Below the pieces are notes generated by a model. That model was given only the letters and a program-made list of their open reading frames with translations. It was not told the origin of the DNA and ran no database searches. From REEP01 sp964517265 (GTDB lineage Bacteria; Pseudomonadota; Alphaproteobacteria; Rhodospirillales; Defluviicoccaceae), in assembly GCA_964517265.1 (NCBI GenBank), contig CAZFBS010000035.1:1-34845 (forward strand): a DNA stretch of 34,845 nucleotides, given 5' to 3'. This document shows, piece after piece, positions 14,580 through 23,681 of the stretch (within the stretch, counting starts at the first letter, position 1; each line of letters begins with the position of its first letter). The position numbers and the translations under genes were made by a program.

Positions 14580-16139
14580 TCAGGACTCCTTCTCCAAGCC
14601 CAGAATCTGCAGCGCCTTCGCCAACGTATTCTCGCGTGAACCGGTGGTATCAAACCGGGTCCAGGTCACCTCCCCGGGGTCGTATTGAAGCTGCAAACGA
14701 ACCACCCAGGCATTGGCATCGGACACGTTGCGGGTGCGGCGTGTGACCCGCTCCTGCATGACGGCCGGTGAGGTCTCAAGCCAGAGCCCGTGGAAAGGAA
14801 CGCCGGCCTCGTCAGCAACCTGCTCGATCGCTTTTCTTTCTTCCGGGTCCGCAAACACTGCATCAGCAATTACGCTCTGGCCCGCCGCGAGAACCATGGC
14901 GCACTCCTCGGTAACAGCCTGATAGGTCCGCTTGTTCATTTCGTTCGAATAACCGCGGGAGCCGAGGCGTGCACCCAGGGCAATGCCAGCGATCCGCTTG
15001 CGCGTGCTATCGGTGCGCACAATCCGCGCTCCCGGTGCTGCGCCGATATACGGTGCCAGACGGCGGGCCAATTGGGACTTGCCACTCCCCGAAAGCCCCC
15101 CAATGGCGATCAACTGCGGCGGGCGGGGCATCAGATAGGAAAGGGCCCGGTCAAGGTAGGCACGCGCCTCATGCTTCAGCGCTTCGGCCTTGTCCGCATC
15201 CGACTGACACCCCGCTGCAACCGCAACGATATGGCTGCGGATAGCGGCTCTCAGCGACAAGAACAAAGGCAGCGCGTGGAGCCCACCAGCATCCGCCGTA
15301 TTGTCCAGATAGCGATTGAGCACAATGCTCGCGAGAGGACGCAGATCGCGATGATCAAGGTCCATGACAAGAAAGGCGATGTCATAGAGGACATCGATCT
15401 GCGCAAGGTCGGCCCTGAACTCGATCGCGTCGAACAAGGTTGCCTGCCCTTTGTACAAGAAAATGTTGCGAAGGTGTAGGTCCCCATGGCAATGGCGGAC
15501 ATACCCACGGCGCCGCCGATCCTCCAGCAGATCCGCGATTGCCGCCAGGGTTTGCCATAACATTTCCGTCAATCGTGCCGCTTTCTCGCTGTCAATAATG
15601 TGTGGCTCGACTTCCGCAAAGCTGCGTGCGTTCGACTGAATGACAGTGGCAGCAAGGGACCGCCCTCCGGACTCGGAGTAGCGTTCTGCGGTGCTGTGGA
15701 ATCGCGCAATCGTATCGGCAAGATCTTCCATCGCGAAGCGATCGAGAACACCTTTTTGCGCGAGGCGGTCAAACAGGGTTTCCTGATCGAACCGGACCAT
15801 TTCGACCACCCAATCCAGCGCCTCCCCCTCGCCGTTGAACTGGAGCGAGCCGCCCGCCGTTCGCGTGATCGACCGGACACCAAGGTAAATCTGCGGCGCC
15901 GTTCGCCGGTTGATCCGGACTTCCGCCTCGCAGTATCGGCGGCGTAGGTTCCGGGTAGAGAAGTCGAGGTAGGGAAACTTGACAGCACGCTTCAGCTTGT
16001 ATGCGCGATCACTGTTCAGAAAAATGATCGAAGCATGGGTGTCGATCCGCTCGACGCGGTCGGCAAACGCCGAGACGCCGCGGTAGCTTTCCGGCCGCGA
16101 CAGGAATTCGATGACCTCGATCTGCTCCTCGACGATCAT
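14580..16139 (-). CDS. APH-like / P-loop kinase fusion protein
   Basis: A 519-residue two-domain protein. The N-terminal two-thirds resembles aminoglycoside phosphotransferases and other small-molecule kinases, with HGDLHLRN (catalytic Asp about residue 220) and the metal-binding DAIEF. The C-terminal third is an AAA/zeta-toxin-like P-loop kinase with GGLSGSGKS (about 347-355) and RTDSTRKR. This architecture is widespread in proteobacteria (COG2187 plus COG0645) and its substrate is unknown. The first ATG, at 16139, has GGGAG upstream; the frame can be read from a TTG at 16190, which I consider less likely. Despite the APH-like fold there is no reason to call it an antibiotic resistance gene. 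Confidence 0.9.
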   Translation of the reverse strand: MIVEEQIEVIEFLSRPESYRGVSAFADRVERIDTHASIIFLNSDRAYKLKRAVKFPYLDFSTRNLRRRYCEAEVRINRRTAPQIYLGVRSITRTAGGSLQFNGEGEALDWVVEMVRFDQETLFDRLAQKGVLDRFAMEDLADTIARFHSTAERYSESGGRSLAATVIQSNARSFAEVEPHIIDSEKAARLTEMLWQTLAAIADLLEDRRRRGYVRHCHGDLHLRNIFLYKGQATLFDAIEFRADLAQIDVLYDIAFLVMDLDHRDLRPLASIVLNRYLDNTADAGGLHALPLFLSLRAAIRSHIVAVAAGCQSDADKAEALKHEARAYLDRALSYLMPRPPQLIAIGGLSGSGKSQLARRLAPYIGAAPGARIVRTDSTRKRIAGIALGARLGSRGYSNEMNKRTYQAVTEECAMVLAAGQSVIADAVFADPEERKAIEQVADEAGVPFHGLWLETSPAVMQERVTRRTRNVSDANAWVVRLQLQYDPGEVTWTRFDTTGSRENTLAKALQILGLEKES

Positions 16140-16318
16140 CCAGACGAGCTCCCTGAGTGTTTCTTGTAGCCTAAGCTCTCTTACCGCCAAGGCAAAAGCG
16201 CAAAAATACGAAGCTGATTGATGCCGGCCGCGAGACGCGATGCCTCTCTATCAAGCATTCTAAGGCACTCTGGTATCCCGTGCCGGTTTTTTCCAGTGTC
16301 GCGACGGGCTCGGCAATT

Positions 16319-17215
16319 TCAGCCAAACAGCGCGCGCGGCTCGCTGATGCCATGGGGATCCTCGTGGATCAGAACCTCTGCATCCGGAAACGCCCGCTCC
16401 AATTCGTTCATCACCTGATCTGCGATCGTGTGTGCATCTAACAAGGTCATGTTGCCGTCGAGCTCGAGATGAAATTGAATGAACACGTGGGTTCCGGAGG
16501 ATCGAGTTCGCAAATCATGAATATCGATGACTTCCGGGTGAGAGCGGGCAACCCGCCGAATGCGCTCACGGTCCTCGTCAGGAAGTTCGCGATCCATCAG
16601 CAGATTCAGACTTTGTTTGAGGATCTGCCAAGCACTGCGCACGATAAACAAGCCGATTGCGATGGCCACCACCGGATCAGCCCACAACCAGCCGAACCGG
16701 CTGCTTAGGGCCAAAGCGATGATCACACTGATGTTGCTGAGCAGATCGACACTGTAGTGCAGCGAATCGGCGCCGATCGCCAGCGAGCCGGTTCGGCGCA
16801 CGACGAAGCGCTGATAGAGCACCAGCCCGACCGTCAACACGATCGACAGCGCCATCACGACATAACCCACGTCGGTGTTGCTCAGCGGCGCCGGGCGCAC
16901 CAAGCGCTCGCCCGCGTGCACCAGCAGAAACCCTGCCGAGCCCATCACGAAGCCGGCCTGAGCGAGCCCGGCGAGCGGCTCGGCCTTGCCGTGCCCAAAG
17001 CGGTGTTCCTTGTCGGGCGGTTGCAGCGCTTGGCGGATCGCGATCAGATTGATGAGCGACGCTGCCAGATCAAGTGCGGAGTCGATCAGCGTCGAAAGCA
17101 GGCTGATTGAGCCGGTCATCAACCATGCAGCTGCTTTGGCGGAAATCAACACTGTTGCTACGGTGACCGATGCAATGGCCGCACGCCGCTTCAGCCGATC
17201 CAGATGGTCGTTCAT
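16319..17215 (-). CDS. Cation diffusion facilitator (FieF/YiiP-like)
   Basis: A 298-residue inner-membrane metal/proton antiporter. Six hydrophobic segments in the first 200 residues precede a cytoplasmic ferredoxin-like domain. The metal-site pairs are visible: the two Asp residues in LIDSALDL (segment 2) and His and Asp in DSLHYSVD (segment 5), as in FieF. HRFGHGKAEPLAGL between segments 2 and 3 is the family signature. The C-terminal domain has VIDIHDLRTRSSGTHVFIQFHLELD and a final HEDP. FieF-like members export Zn2+ or Fe2+; the exact metal cannot be read from sequence. Confidence 0.94.
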   Translation of the reverse strand: MNDHLDRLKRRAAIASVTVATVLISAKAAAWLMTGSISLLSTLIDSALDLAASLINLIAIRQALQPPDKEHRFGHGKAEPLAGLAQAGFVMGSAGFLLVHAGERLVRPAPLSNTDVGYVVMALSIVLTVGLVLYQRFVVRRTGSLAIGADSLHYSVDLLSNISVIIALALSSRFGWLWADPVVAIAIGLFIVRSAWQILKQSLNLLMDRELPDEDRERIRRVARSHPEVIDIHDLRTRSSGTHVFIQFHLELDGNMTLLDAHTIADQVMNELERAFPDAEVLIHEDPHGISEPRALFG

Positions 17216-17290
17216 CTTTTCGTGTTCCTGGCCCTCTGAAGAAGAGCCCGTCAGGGCCGGTGCCGCTGCGTTCCTCTATGGTCCTGTCTC

Positions 17291-17881
17291 TCATGGAAAC
17301 AGTTCTTCCACAACCCATCCTTGCGCCGACCTCCGATACACAAAACGCATGTGCAAGCGAAACGGACGATCCTCCCAGAATTCGAAGGTTTCGGGAACGA
17401 GGCGAAATCCCGACCAGAACGGCGGCCGCGGCACCGGGCCGGCGCCGAACCGCGCCATGACCTTGGCCACCCGCCCTTCCAGCTCAAAGCGCCCCTTGAG
17501 CCGCTGTGACTGCTTGGACGCCCAGGCGCCGAGTTGGCTAATCCGCGGCCGGGTGGCGAAATAGGCATCCGCCTCGGCATCGCTGACCGGCTCTACCGCC
17601 CCCTCGATTCGCACCTGCCGACGCGCCGACTTCCAGTGAAAGCAGACGGCCGCCTTCGAGTTCTCCTGGATTTCTTTCGCCTTGCGGCTGCCCAAATTCG
17701 TGTAGAAGACGAAGCCCGCTTGATCATAGCCTTTGAGAAGGACCATACGCGCCGACGGTGCACCGCTGGCGGTCGCCGTCGCCAGCGTCATTGCATTAGG
17801 ATCGTTCGGCTCGTTCTTTTCCGCGTCTGCGAACCAGTGTGAGAAATCGGCAAACGGATCTTGTCCAAAGCTTGTGTTCAT
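17291..17881 (-). CDS. pdxH: Pyridoxamine 5'-phosphate oxidase
   Basis: A 196-residue FMN enzyme oxidising pyridoxamine- or pyridoxine-5'-phosphate to pyridoxal phosphate, the last step of vitamin B6 synthesis and salvage. Key segments include AMTLATATASGAPSARMVLLKG, FVFYTNLGSRKAKEI, AVCFHWKSARRQVRIEG, the YFATRPRISQLGAWASKQS block, and the C-terminal WSGFRLVPETFEFWEDRPFRLHMRF ending in LFP. This covers the complete family pattern. The ATG at 17881 gives the usual length; a GTG 12 codons upstream is an alternative. It is transcribed away from tRNA-Ser. Confidence 0.95.
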   Translation of the reverse strand: MNTSFGQDPFADFSHWFADAEKNEPNDPNAMTLATATASGAPSARMVLLKGYDQAGFVFYTNLGSRKAKEIQENSKAAVCFHWKSARRQVRIEGAVEPVSDAEADAYFATRPRISQLGAWASKQSQRLKGRFELEGRVAKVMARFGAGPVPRPPFWSGFRLVPETFEFWEDRPFRLHMRFVYRRSAQGWVVEELFP

Positions 17882-18195
17882 CGCATTCCCATTCAGCAAC
17901 GCTCCAGCGGCGGACACGGTCCATCGGCGATTGGGCAGATCCCTATGTAGCGGCTGGCAGCAACGGGTGGAACGAAGATTGTTGCCGATACCGGATCAAA
18001 AACCGAGGTATCGCCCTCAATGGTTGGGCGGACCGGTTGGTGCTCTGCCTCGAGAAGCCTTACTGCAGCGCTGGGTAACCACGGTCGGGACCGCGCGGCT
18101 CCTTCCCGATGCGCTCACGTGGGGAGATCGTGGCGCACCGGGTCAGCCCTATTGCGGCGGGGCGCTGTCTCCATTAACTGGTTGCGGGCATAGCG

Positions 18196-18285
18196 GGATG
18201 GGTGGCCGAGCGGTTGAAGGCACCGGTCTTGAAAACCGGCAGGCCCGCAAGGGTCTCGTGGGTTCGAATCCCACCCCATCCGCCA
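18196..18285 (+). tRNA. tRNA-Ser (anticodon TGA)
   Basis: A 90-nt tRNA with the long variable arm of serine tRNAs. Acceptor GGATGGG (18196-18202) pairs with CCCATCC (18275-18281). The anticodon stem is CCGGT/ACCGG with loop CTTGAAA, so the anticodon is TGA. The T arm is GTGGG-TTCGAAT-CCCAC, discriminator G, and CCA is encoded (18283-18285). It reads UCN codons, UCA best. Confidence 0.96.
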
Positions 18286-18311
18286 TACCTCCCCGGTCTG
18301 TTCCGACTGAA

Positions 18312-18667
18312 ATGCCTGCTTTCTCGCCGACATCATTGAAGGACCTTGACGCGGATGTCTGGCATGCCGCTGCCTGTGCCTTTGGGTACCGCGGCCGGTC
18401 CGAGGCCCATGCGGTGCTCACCCCTTTACGATGTGAGAAGTTCTCTGAGGCTGTGATGGACGGGATTAGGCTGTTGCCGTCGAAGAATGCCTTGTTCTCA
18501 TCGCGAGGGTTGCGTACATCATCTCGGATCTCGCCAATGCCGCCCCGGAAGTCCTGGACGCAAGCGATTATTCCCGCGCCGTGCAGGTTCTTGCTGGAGT
18601 CCTGTCGTGCCGCTTGGCAGGAGCATGCGCTTGGGACTGTATGACCGCTGGATACTGCCGCGCCTGA
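18312..18667 (+). pseudogene. Possible frameshifted small gene
   Basis: Protein-like sequence begins at an ATG at 18312 (AFSPTSLKDLDADVWHAAACAFGY...), continues to MDGIRLLP near 18477, and then appears to continue one frame over as EECLVLIARVAYIISDLANA... from about 18482 to a stop at 18665-18667. Each half looks like real coding sequence, and a single indel near 18478-18485 would join them. The 3' part overlaps the start of the methyltransferase gene. No family is recognised. It could also be coincidental open sequence. Confidence 0.3.
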
Positions 18668-19245
18668 CGCACCTCGTGATGCGCAGTCCGCGATTGGCGG
18701 CTTATCGTCAGCGAGCTGTTGCGCGGGCCCGGGGTGAGGTGTTGGAAATCGGCATGGGCTCCGGGCTGAACCTGCCTTTCTACAGCGATGATGTTTGTTG
18801 GGTGTTGGGGCTTGAGCCGTCCTTGCCGCTGGTCCGTCTCGCGCAGCAGGACGCGCGAAAAAGTCGGCTCCCCCTTGAGGTGTTGATCGGTTCGGCTGAA
18901 GTGCTGCCCTTGCCAGATGCCAGCATTGATACCGCCGTGACAACGTGGTCGCTGTGCACGATCCCCGATCCACTTAGGGCCCTGCGTGAGATCCGAAGGG
19001 TCCTAAAATCAGAGGGAGAGCTTCTTTTTGTTGAGCATGGCCTTGCTCCGGAGCCAACCATCGCCCGCTGGCAGAGCCGCTTGACACCGCTCTGGCGCCG
19101 CTGCACCGGCGGCTGCCACCTTGATCGACCGATCGAGGTTCTTGTCCAAGAAGCCGGGTTCGCCATTACGAAGCTTGAGAAAGGCTACATGGGAATGCCA
19201 AGGTTCGCTACCTTCATGTACGAGGGCGTAGCAAGACCGTCTTGA
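18625..19245 (+). CDS. Class I SAM-dependent methyltransferase
   Basis: A 206-residue methyltransferase with the Rossmann-type SAM-binding motif EVLEIGMGSGLNLPFYS (motif I), the acidic residue of motif II in GLEPS, and LPLPDASIDTAVTTWSLCTIPDP (motif III/post II region), then ALREIRRVLKSEGELLFVEHG. It resembles small Methyltransf_11 proteins related to UbiE/phosphatidylethanolamine N-methyltransferase-like enzymes, but the acceptor is unknown. The start at 18625 follows GGCAGGAGC. The gene runs in the same direction as tRNA-Ser and GshA but with wide gaps. Confidence 0.9.
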   Translation: MRLGLYDRWILPRLTHLVMRSPRLAAYRQRAVARARGEVLEIGMGSGLNLPFYSDDVCWVLGLEPSLPLVRLAQQDARKSRLPLEVLIGSAEVLPLPDASIDTAVTTWSLCTIPDPLRALREIRRVLKSEGELLFVEHGLAPEPTIARWQSRLTPLWRRCTGGCHLDRPIEVLVQEAGFAITKLEKGYMGMPRFATFMYEGVARPS

Positions 19246-19441
19246 GGCTGTTGCTGCCTTCGCACTCTTAACGCGCTGGCAGGCCCCCGGTGTGATGACT
19301 GTTTATTATGCCTTGTTCCAGGGTTTATGGATGATCGGGCCGATCGATCGAGCCGTCGGAGCTTGACGCCTCTCTCTCCGTGCCATTTGTTACGCCCGTT
19401 GCTCGCGGCAAAGCGAGTCTCCGCAAATGGAGGAAAGCGGG

Positions 19442-20815
19442 ATGATGTCTTCCGTCAAGCAGGCGCAGAACGGTGAACCGGTCACCGAAAAGCGGCAGCT
19501 CGTCGAATATCTGGAAGCGGGATGCAAGCCGCGCGGGCGCTGGCGGATTGGCACCGAGCATGAAAAGTTCGCCTACACGCTGGAGGACTGTCGGCCACTC
19601 CCCTACCACGGGGCGCGTGGAATCAAGACCATTCTTGAGGAACTCACCCGCTTCGGCTGGCGGCCAGTGGTCGAGGACGGTAACCTCATTGCGCTAGCCG
19701 ACAACGAAGGTTGCGCTATTACTCTGGAGCCGGCCGGGCAGCTCGAACTTTCGGGCGCACCGCTCGAGCACGTTCATCAGACGTGCGCGGAGGTCTCGCG
19801 GCATCTCGATCAGGTCAAAACTATCGGTGCCGAACTCAGCGTGGGGTTCCTCGGGCTCGGCTACCAGCCGAAGTGGCCTTTGCAGGAGATGCCGTGGATG
19901 CCGAAGCCTCGGTACGCCATCATGCGGCGGTACATGCCCAAGAAAGGCACAATGGGTTTGGAGATGATGCAGGGGACCTGCACGGTCCAGGTCAACTTGG
20001 ACTTCGACAGCGAAGCGATGATGGTGCAGATGTTTCGCATCAGTCTGGCCCTACAACCTATTGCCACCGCCTTGTTCGCCAATTCGCCGTTCAAGGAAGG
20101 CAAGCCGACCGGATATCTGAGCTATCGCAGCCACGTCTGGACCGACACTGATTCCGAGCGCAGCGGAACCGTGCCGTTCGTGTTCGAGGAAGGCTTTGGC
20201 TTCGAGCGCTACGCAGATTATGCGCTGGATGTACCGATGTACTTTGTCTACCGGGACGGCCATTACATCGATGTCGCCGGACAGTCGTTCCGCGACTTCC
20301 TTGCCGGCCGGCTGCCGGACCTGCCGGGCCAATACCCCACAATCGTTGACTGGGAGAACCACCTGACCACCCTCTTTCCCGACGTGCGTTTGAAGCGATT
20401 CCTGGAGATGCGCGGGGCCGACGGCGGACCATGGGCGCGCCTGTGCGCACTGCCGGCATTCTGGGTCGGGCTGCTTTACGACGATGACGCTCGTGCCGCT
20501 GCCTGGGATCTGGTTAAGGGGTGGACCACGGCCGACCGAGAGGCAATGCACCGGGAGGTGCCGCGGATCGCCTTGAAAGCGATGGTGGGCGATACCACCG
20601 TCGGCGCAGTGGCAATAGAAGTGTTGACAATCGCCCACCGCGGGCTTGAACGACGCGGGATTGTCGACGCACTGGGTCAGACGGAATCGAAATTTCTGGT
20701 GCCGCTGTTCCGCATCGCGGAAACCGGTTTCAGCCCAGCGGAGGATCTTCTCGCCGCCTATAGCCGCCGCTGGCGCGGCACTGTTGACCCGGTGTTTCGA
20801 GAGTATGCATATTGA
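19442..20815 (+). CDS. gshA: Glutamate-cysteine ligase (plant/alphaproteobacterial type)
   Basis: A 457-residue ATP-dependent ligase making gamma-glutamylcysteine, the first step of glutathione synthesis. It belongs to the GCS2 family shared by alphaproteobacteria and plants. Landmarks are RIGTEHEKFAY, DNEGCAITLEPAGQLELSGAPLEHVHQTC, the GLGYQPKWP turn, MPKKGTMGLEMMQGTCTVQVNLDF, and FANSPFKEGKPTGYLSYRSHVWTDTD. The ATG at 19442 is preceded by GGAGGAAAGCGGG, which decides against the ATG at 19427 that overlaps this site. The downstream enzyme GshB is not in the window. Confidence 0.96.
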   Translation: MMSSVKQAQNGEPVTEKRQLVEYLEAGCKPRGRWRIGTEHEKFAYTLEDCRPLPYHGARGIKTILEELTRFGWRPVVEDGNLIALADNEGCAITLEPAGQLELSGAPLEHVHQTCAEVSRHLDQVKTIGAELSVGFLGLGYQPKWPLQEMPWMPKPRYAIMRRYMPKKGTMGLEMMQGTCTVQVNLDFDSEAMMVQMFRISLALQPIATALFANSPFKEGKPTGYLSYRSHVWTDTDSERSGTVPFVFEEGFGFERYADYALDVPMYFVYRDGHYIDVAGQSFRDFLAGRLPDLPGQYPTIVDWENHLTTLFPDVRLKRFLEMRGADGGPWARLCALPAFWVGLLYDDDARAAAWDLVKGWTTADREAMHREVPRIALKAMVGDTTVGAVAIEVLTIAHRGLERRGIVDALGQTESKFLVPLFRIAETGFSPAEDLLAAYSRRWRGTVDPVFREYAY

Positions 20816-21209
20816 TGGGTTGGGAGGAGGAAAAGAAGACTTTCCGATGGTTTGATTCGGCGCGGGGGGGGGAGTGCATCAAAGATGCGCAGGTCGACCT
20901 TCCCGTTTGGAAAGGCGCTTGGCGGGCCTTCACCGCAGGCGTTCCGGCGGCGCTGGGATGCGCCGTCGATGCGGTCTTGCCCAATGTTCAACACCAGAGG
21001 AGCGGTCTCTGACCAGCGGTGACTCGCGTATATTCGGGACCTTGCGTCCCTACAGGTGGCTGGAAGCCATCCTGATTTTCGTGCCCGTCGCCGCCGCAAA
21101 TGATCTCTCCAGGACCCCATTATCGGACCTCGGCACCTGAAGAACCCCTTATTCGTCCCCGAGATGACGAAGCGGCCATTCACTAACAGGCGAAATACGT
21201 CATTGTCCG
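20816..21209. other. Convergent intergenic region
   Basis: Nearly 400 bp between the ends of gshA and the ExeA-like ATPase gene. It contains a run of eight G at 20866-20873 and no clear terminator. Open frames on both strands (for example minus 20758-21264) have random composition and no family resemblance, so no gene is called. Confidence 0.5.
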
Positions 21210-22148
21210 TCAGCTTCGGGAGTCGTGGCGAAGAGGATGACTGTGAAGGGGTTCGGGCTGCCATGCAGCGGCGAGAGGCCTGAGGATGGTGCGCTTGATC
21301 TCCTCGCGGTTCTGGTTTTCGGGATCCGCGCGGAATACGGCAAGACCGCTCTTGCGGCGGGTGGCCGCCACTTCCATGATGATGTCGATGTCGATCTGGG
21401 GACGATCCTCAGCGTAGGCGAAGACAAGGGCAAGGTCACACAGCACGTTCGCCACCCGCGGCACACCCCCAGAGTAGTGGTAGACAGCGGCACAAGCGGC
21501 ATCATCGAACAGCTGCGGCTCGCCGCCCGCGACGACGAGGCGGTGGCGAATGTAGGCGAGCATGTCGGCAAGCGTCAGCGGGCCGAGGTGGTAGTCGACG
21601 CCGATCCGCTGGACGAACTGGCGCAGGTCCGGGCGGCGCAGCTTGGCCAGAAGCTCCGGCTGACCAAGCAGGATCAGCTGGATTAGGTAATCTTTGTCAG
21701 CATTGATGTTGGAAAGCATCCGCAGCTCTTCAAGCGCTTCCGGGCTGAGGTTCTGCGCCTCGTCAATCAGCAAGACGGTGCGGCGGCTGGCGGCATATTG
21801 CTCGATCAGGAAATCAAGGAAGCCCTGGTAGAGCTCAACTTTGCCCTTGTCGCGATGCTCAAGATCGAAAGCCAGACAGATCCACTGCAGAAGCTCGCCG
21901 AACGAGGGATGGGTGTTGGTAATCAGGCCGACAACGATGTCCTCGGAAACACTGCTCAGCAGCCGGCGCACAAGCGTGGTTTTGCCGGAGCCCACCTCGC
22001 CGCTGATCACCACGAAGCCGGTCTGCTCGCTGATGCCGTATTCGAGCAGGCTGAGCGCAGTGCGGTGCCCTTCGCTCAAGTACAGGAAGTCAGGGTCGGG
22101 GATTAGCGAAAAAGGCTTTTCGTGAAAGCCAAAATAGGTTTCATACAT
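21210..22148 (-). CDS. ExeA/XrtA-associated-type AAA ATPase
   Basis: A 312-residue ATPase beginning YETYFGFHEKPFSLIPDPDFLYLS, the signature of ExeA/GspA-like and exosortase-associated ATPases. Walker A GEVGSGKT is at about residues 50-57 and Walker B is in TVLLIDEAQNL, followed by ELRMLSNI and LLGQPEL. The C-terminal lid has YSGGVPRVANVLCDLALVFAYAE. In exopolysaccharide loci of proteobacteria such an ATPase sits beside a BY-kinase, as here: the kinase gene ends 71 bp upstream on the same strand. It probably has a regulatory or assembly role in polysaccharide export. No exosortase or sugar-polymerisation genes are in the window. Confidence 0.87.
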   Translation of the reverse strand: MYETYFGFHEKPFSLIPDPDFLYLSEGHRTALSLLEYGISEQTGFVVISGEVGSGKTTLVRRLLSSVSEDIVVGLITNTHPSFGELLQWICLAFDLEHRDKGKVELYQGFLDFLIEQYAASRRTVLLIDEAQNLSPEALEELRMLSNINADKDYLIQLILLGQPELLAKLRRPDLRQFVQRIGVDYHLGPLTLADMLAYIRHRLVVAGGEPQLFDDAACAAVYHYSGGVPRVANVLCDLALVFAYAEDRPQIDIDIIMEVAATRRKSGLAVFRADPENQNREEIKRTILRPLAAAWQPEPLHSHPLRHDSRS

Positions 22149-22219
22149 GCTTTCATGACCAGATCGAGACAGGGTGGATCAGAGCTAACCAATACACAGA
22201 TCCATCCTCACGGGGTGCG

Positions 22220-23062
22220 TCAGTAATAAGGCTTGACCTCGGAAGATGCCTTGTTGAGCACAGTGCCGATGACGTCACACTCTGCCAGCAACTCGGCGGC
22301 GCGGACAATGTCCCCCTTTGGGGTTCGACCATCTTGCACCACAAACAGGCAGCAATCGACATGCTGGAGAAAAGCCAGGGCATCATCGGAGGCAAGCACC
22401 GGCGGCAGATCGTAAAGAACGATGCGGTCGGCATAGCGCGTTTTCAACTCCTGAGCCAGACGGATCATCTTTGGCGCCAAAAGAAGCTCGGAGCTGGCAT
22501 GCAGAGCGGCGCGCACCGGCAGGATCACCAATCTCTCAATGCCGGGGTTGATCAGGCAAGCGGACAGCGGAGTGTCCTCAAGCAGGTAGTCGTTCAGGCC
22601 CGCCTCCGGCTCGATCCCGAAATAAGTGTGAATGCGCGGACACCGCAAGTCGAGATCGACCAGCAGTACGGTCCGTGAGACATTCAAGGCCAAGCTGATC
22701 GCCAAGTTGACGGCCGTCAATGACTTGCCTTCACCGCGATTGGCGCTGGTGATCGCCAACGTCGAGTAGCCCGCCAGCGTCAACCGCTGCAGCACCTGCG
22801 TACGCAGCAGGCGAAAGGCGTCGGCAAGTGCGTGCTGGGGCAGCCCCGCAACCACCCGCCCCTCGGCTAGGGTTTCCTCTGCCGGCAACATGACGCGGGT
22901 CTGCTGATAGACGATCTCCGTAGCCGAACTTTCGACGCGAGACCCTCCGCCCGGCCGAATTCGTCCTTCGGAGCGGATCAACGGACGACTCTCGCCGCCC
23001 CCCTCTAGCGGCCCCGAACGCTGCTGCCGAGCTTTCTCCAGCGCCTTTTGAAGCTTATCCAC
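22220..23062 (-). CDS. BY-kinase family tyrosine autokinase (CpsD/CapB-like)
   Basis: A 280-residue cytoplasmic kinase of the bacterial tyrosine kinase family that controls capsule and exopolysaccharide chain length. The N-terminus MDKLQKALEKARQQR is typical of the exosortase-linked type. Walker A lies at SANRGEGKSLTAVNLA (about 106-121), Walker A' in VLLVDLDLRCPRIH, and Walker B in RIVLYDLPPVLASDDAL. The short C-terminus ends in two tyrosines (KPYY), a reduced version of the tyrosine cluster that is autophosphorylated. It lacks the membrane-spanning Wzz-like activator half, which would have to be encoded elsewhere. It probably forms an operon with the ExeA-like ATPase. Confidence 0.9.
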   Translation of the reverse strand: MDKLQKALEKARQQRSGPLEGGGESRPLIRSEGRIRPGGGSRVESSATEIVYQQTRVMLPAEETLAEGRVVAGLPQHALADAFRLLRTQVLQRLTLAGYSTLAITSANRGEGKSLTAVNLAISLALNVSRTVLLVDLDLRCPRIHTYFGIEPEAGLNDYLLEDTPLSACLINPGIERLVILPVRAALHASSELLLAPKMIRLAQELKTRYADRIVLYDLPPVLASDDALAFLQHVDCCLFVVQDGRTPKGDIVRAAELLAECDVIGTVLNKASSEVKPYY

Positions 23063-23336
23063 CTCTACTGCCGCCTCGCTACACAGACTGTGTCATCCAC
23101 ACCATAATTCCTTAACGGATCCTCCTCACCTGCACCCTCTCCCGCCCTGTTACAGCACACAGCCAAGACTGTGGCATCGCTGCTACCCCAGATGGATAGG
23201 ATGTGCCGCTGTAATATACGGGATAGTTGCAAGTGGCGCAAACCCCATCGCTCCTGCCAACCCCTCTGGCTGCTGCACTGTGCCTATGCCCAACGCTGAG
23301 CCGGTTGTGGATCGCCGCCGACGTTTGCCGAAACCA

Positions 23337-23681
23337 TCAACCGGCGTTCGGGCCGTAGCGGAGGACCCTCGCCTTCTCGATGGTAACAAGGCCGCTGTTC
23401 AACATTCTGTCCAGTATCGGCAAAAATTGGTCAATTTTCTGTTGCGTATCGACAATCTCGACGACGAGTGGCAGATCGTCGGAAAGGCGTAGAATTTTTG
23501 AGGTATGAATGACACTAGCGTGGCCGTAACCAAGCGCGCCGCGCAACACGGTAGCACCGGCAAGGCCAAGCTCTCGGGCTTTTACCACTAGCGCCTCGTG
23601 CAGCGGGCGGCCGTTGAACCGATCAAGCTCGCTGATGAAGATGCGCAGCAGCACGGAGTCTTCGGGCAGTTGGATCCGCAT
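23337..23681 (-). CDS. DUF190 family PII-like protein
   Basis: A 114-residue protein of the DUF190 family (PF02641), which has a PII-like fold. Recognisable are LLRIFISELDRFNGRPLHEALVVKARELGLAGATVLRGALGYG and the LSDDLPLVVEIVDTQQKIDQFLPILDRML block, ending LVTIEKARVL. Start codon follows GGAGGAGG. Family members are often encoded next to the fluoride channel gene crcB, but no crcB-like gene is visible on either side. The regulatory target is therefore unknown. Confidence 0.9.
   Translation of the reverse strand: MRIQLPEDSVLLRIFISELDRFNGRPLHEALVVKARELGLAGATVLRGALGYGHASVIHTSKILRLSDDLPLVVEIVDTQQKIDQFLPILDRMLNSGLVTIEKARVLRYGPNAG

Noticed and set aside
13681..15479. Plus-strand frames opposite the stress protein and the kinase fusion
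   Set aside because: Antisense shadows of genes with complete motifs.
14580..16139. Aminoglycoside resistance call for the APH-like fusion
   Set aside because: The APH-like domain is fused to a P-loop kinase in a widespread housekeeping architecture; nothing points to drug modification.
20758..21264. Minus-strand frame over the gshA 3' end and the following gap
   Set aside because: Overlaps two real genes, low-complexity basic composition, no family.
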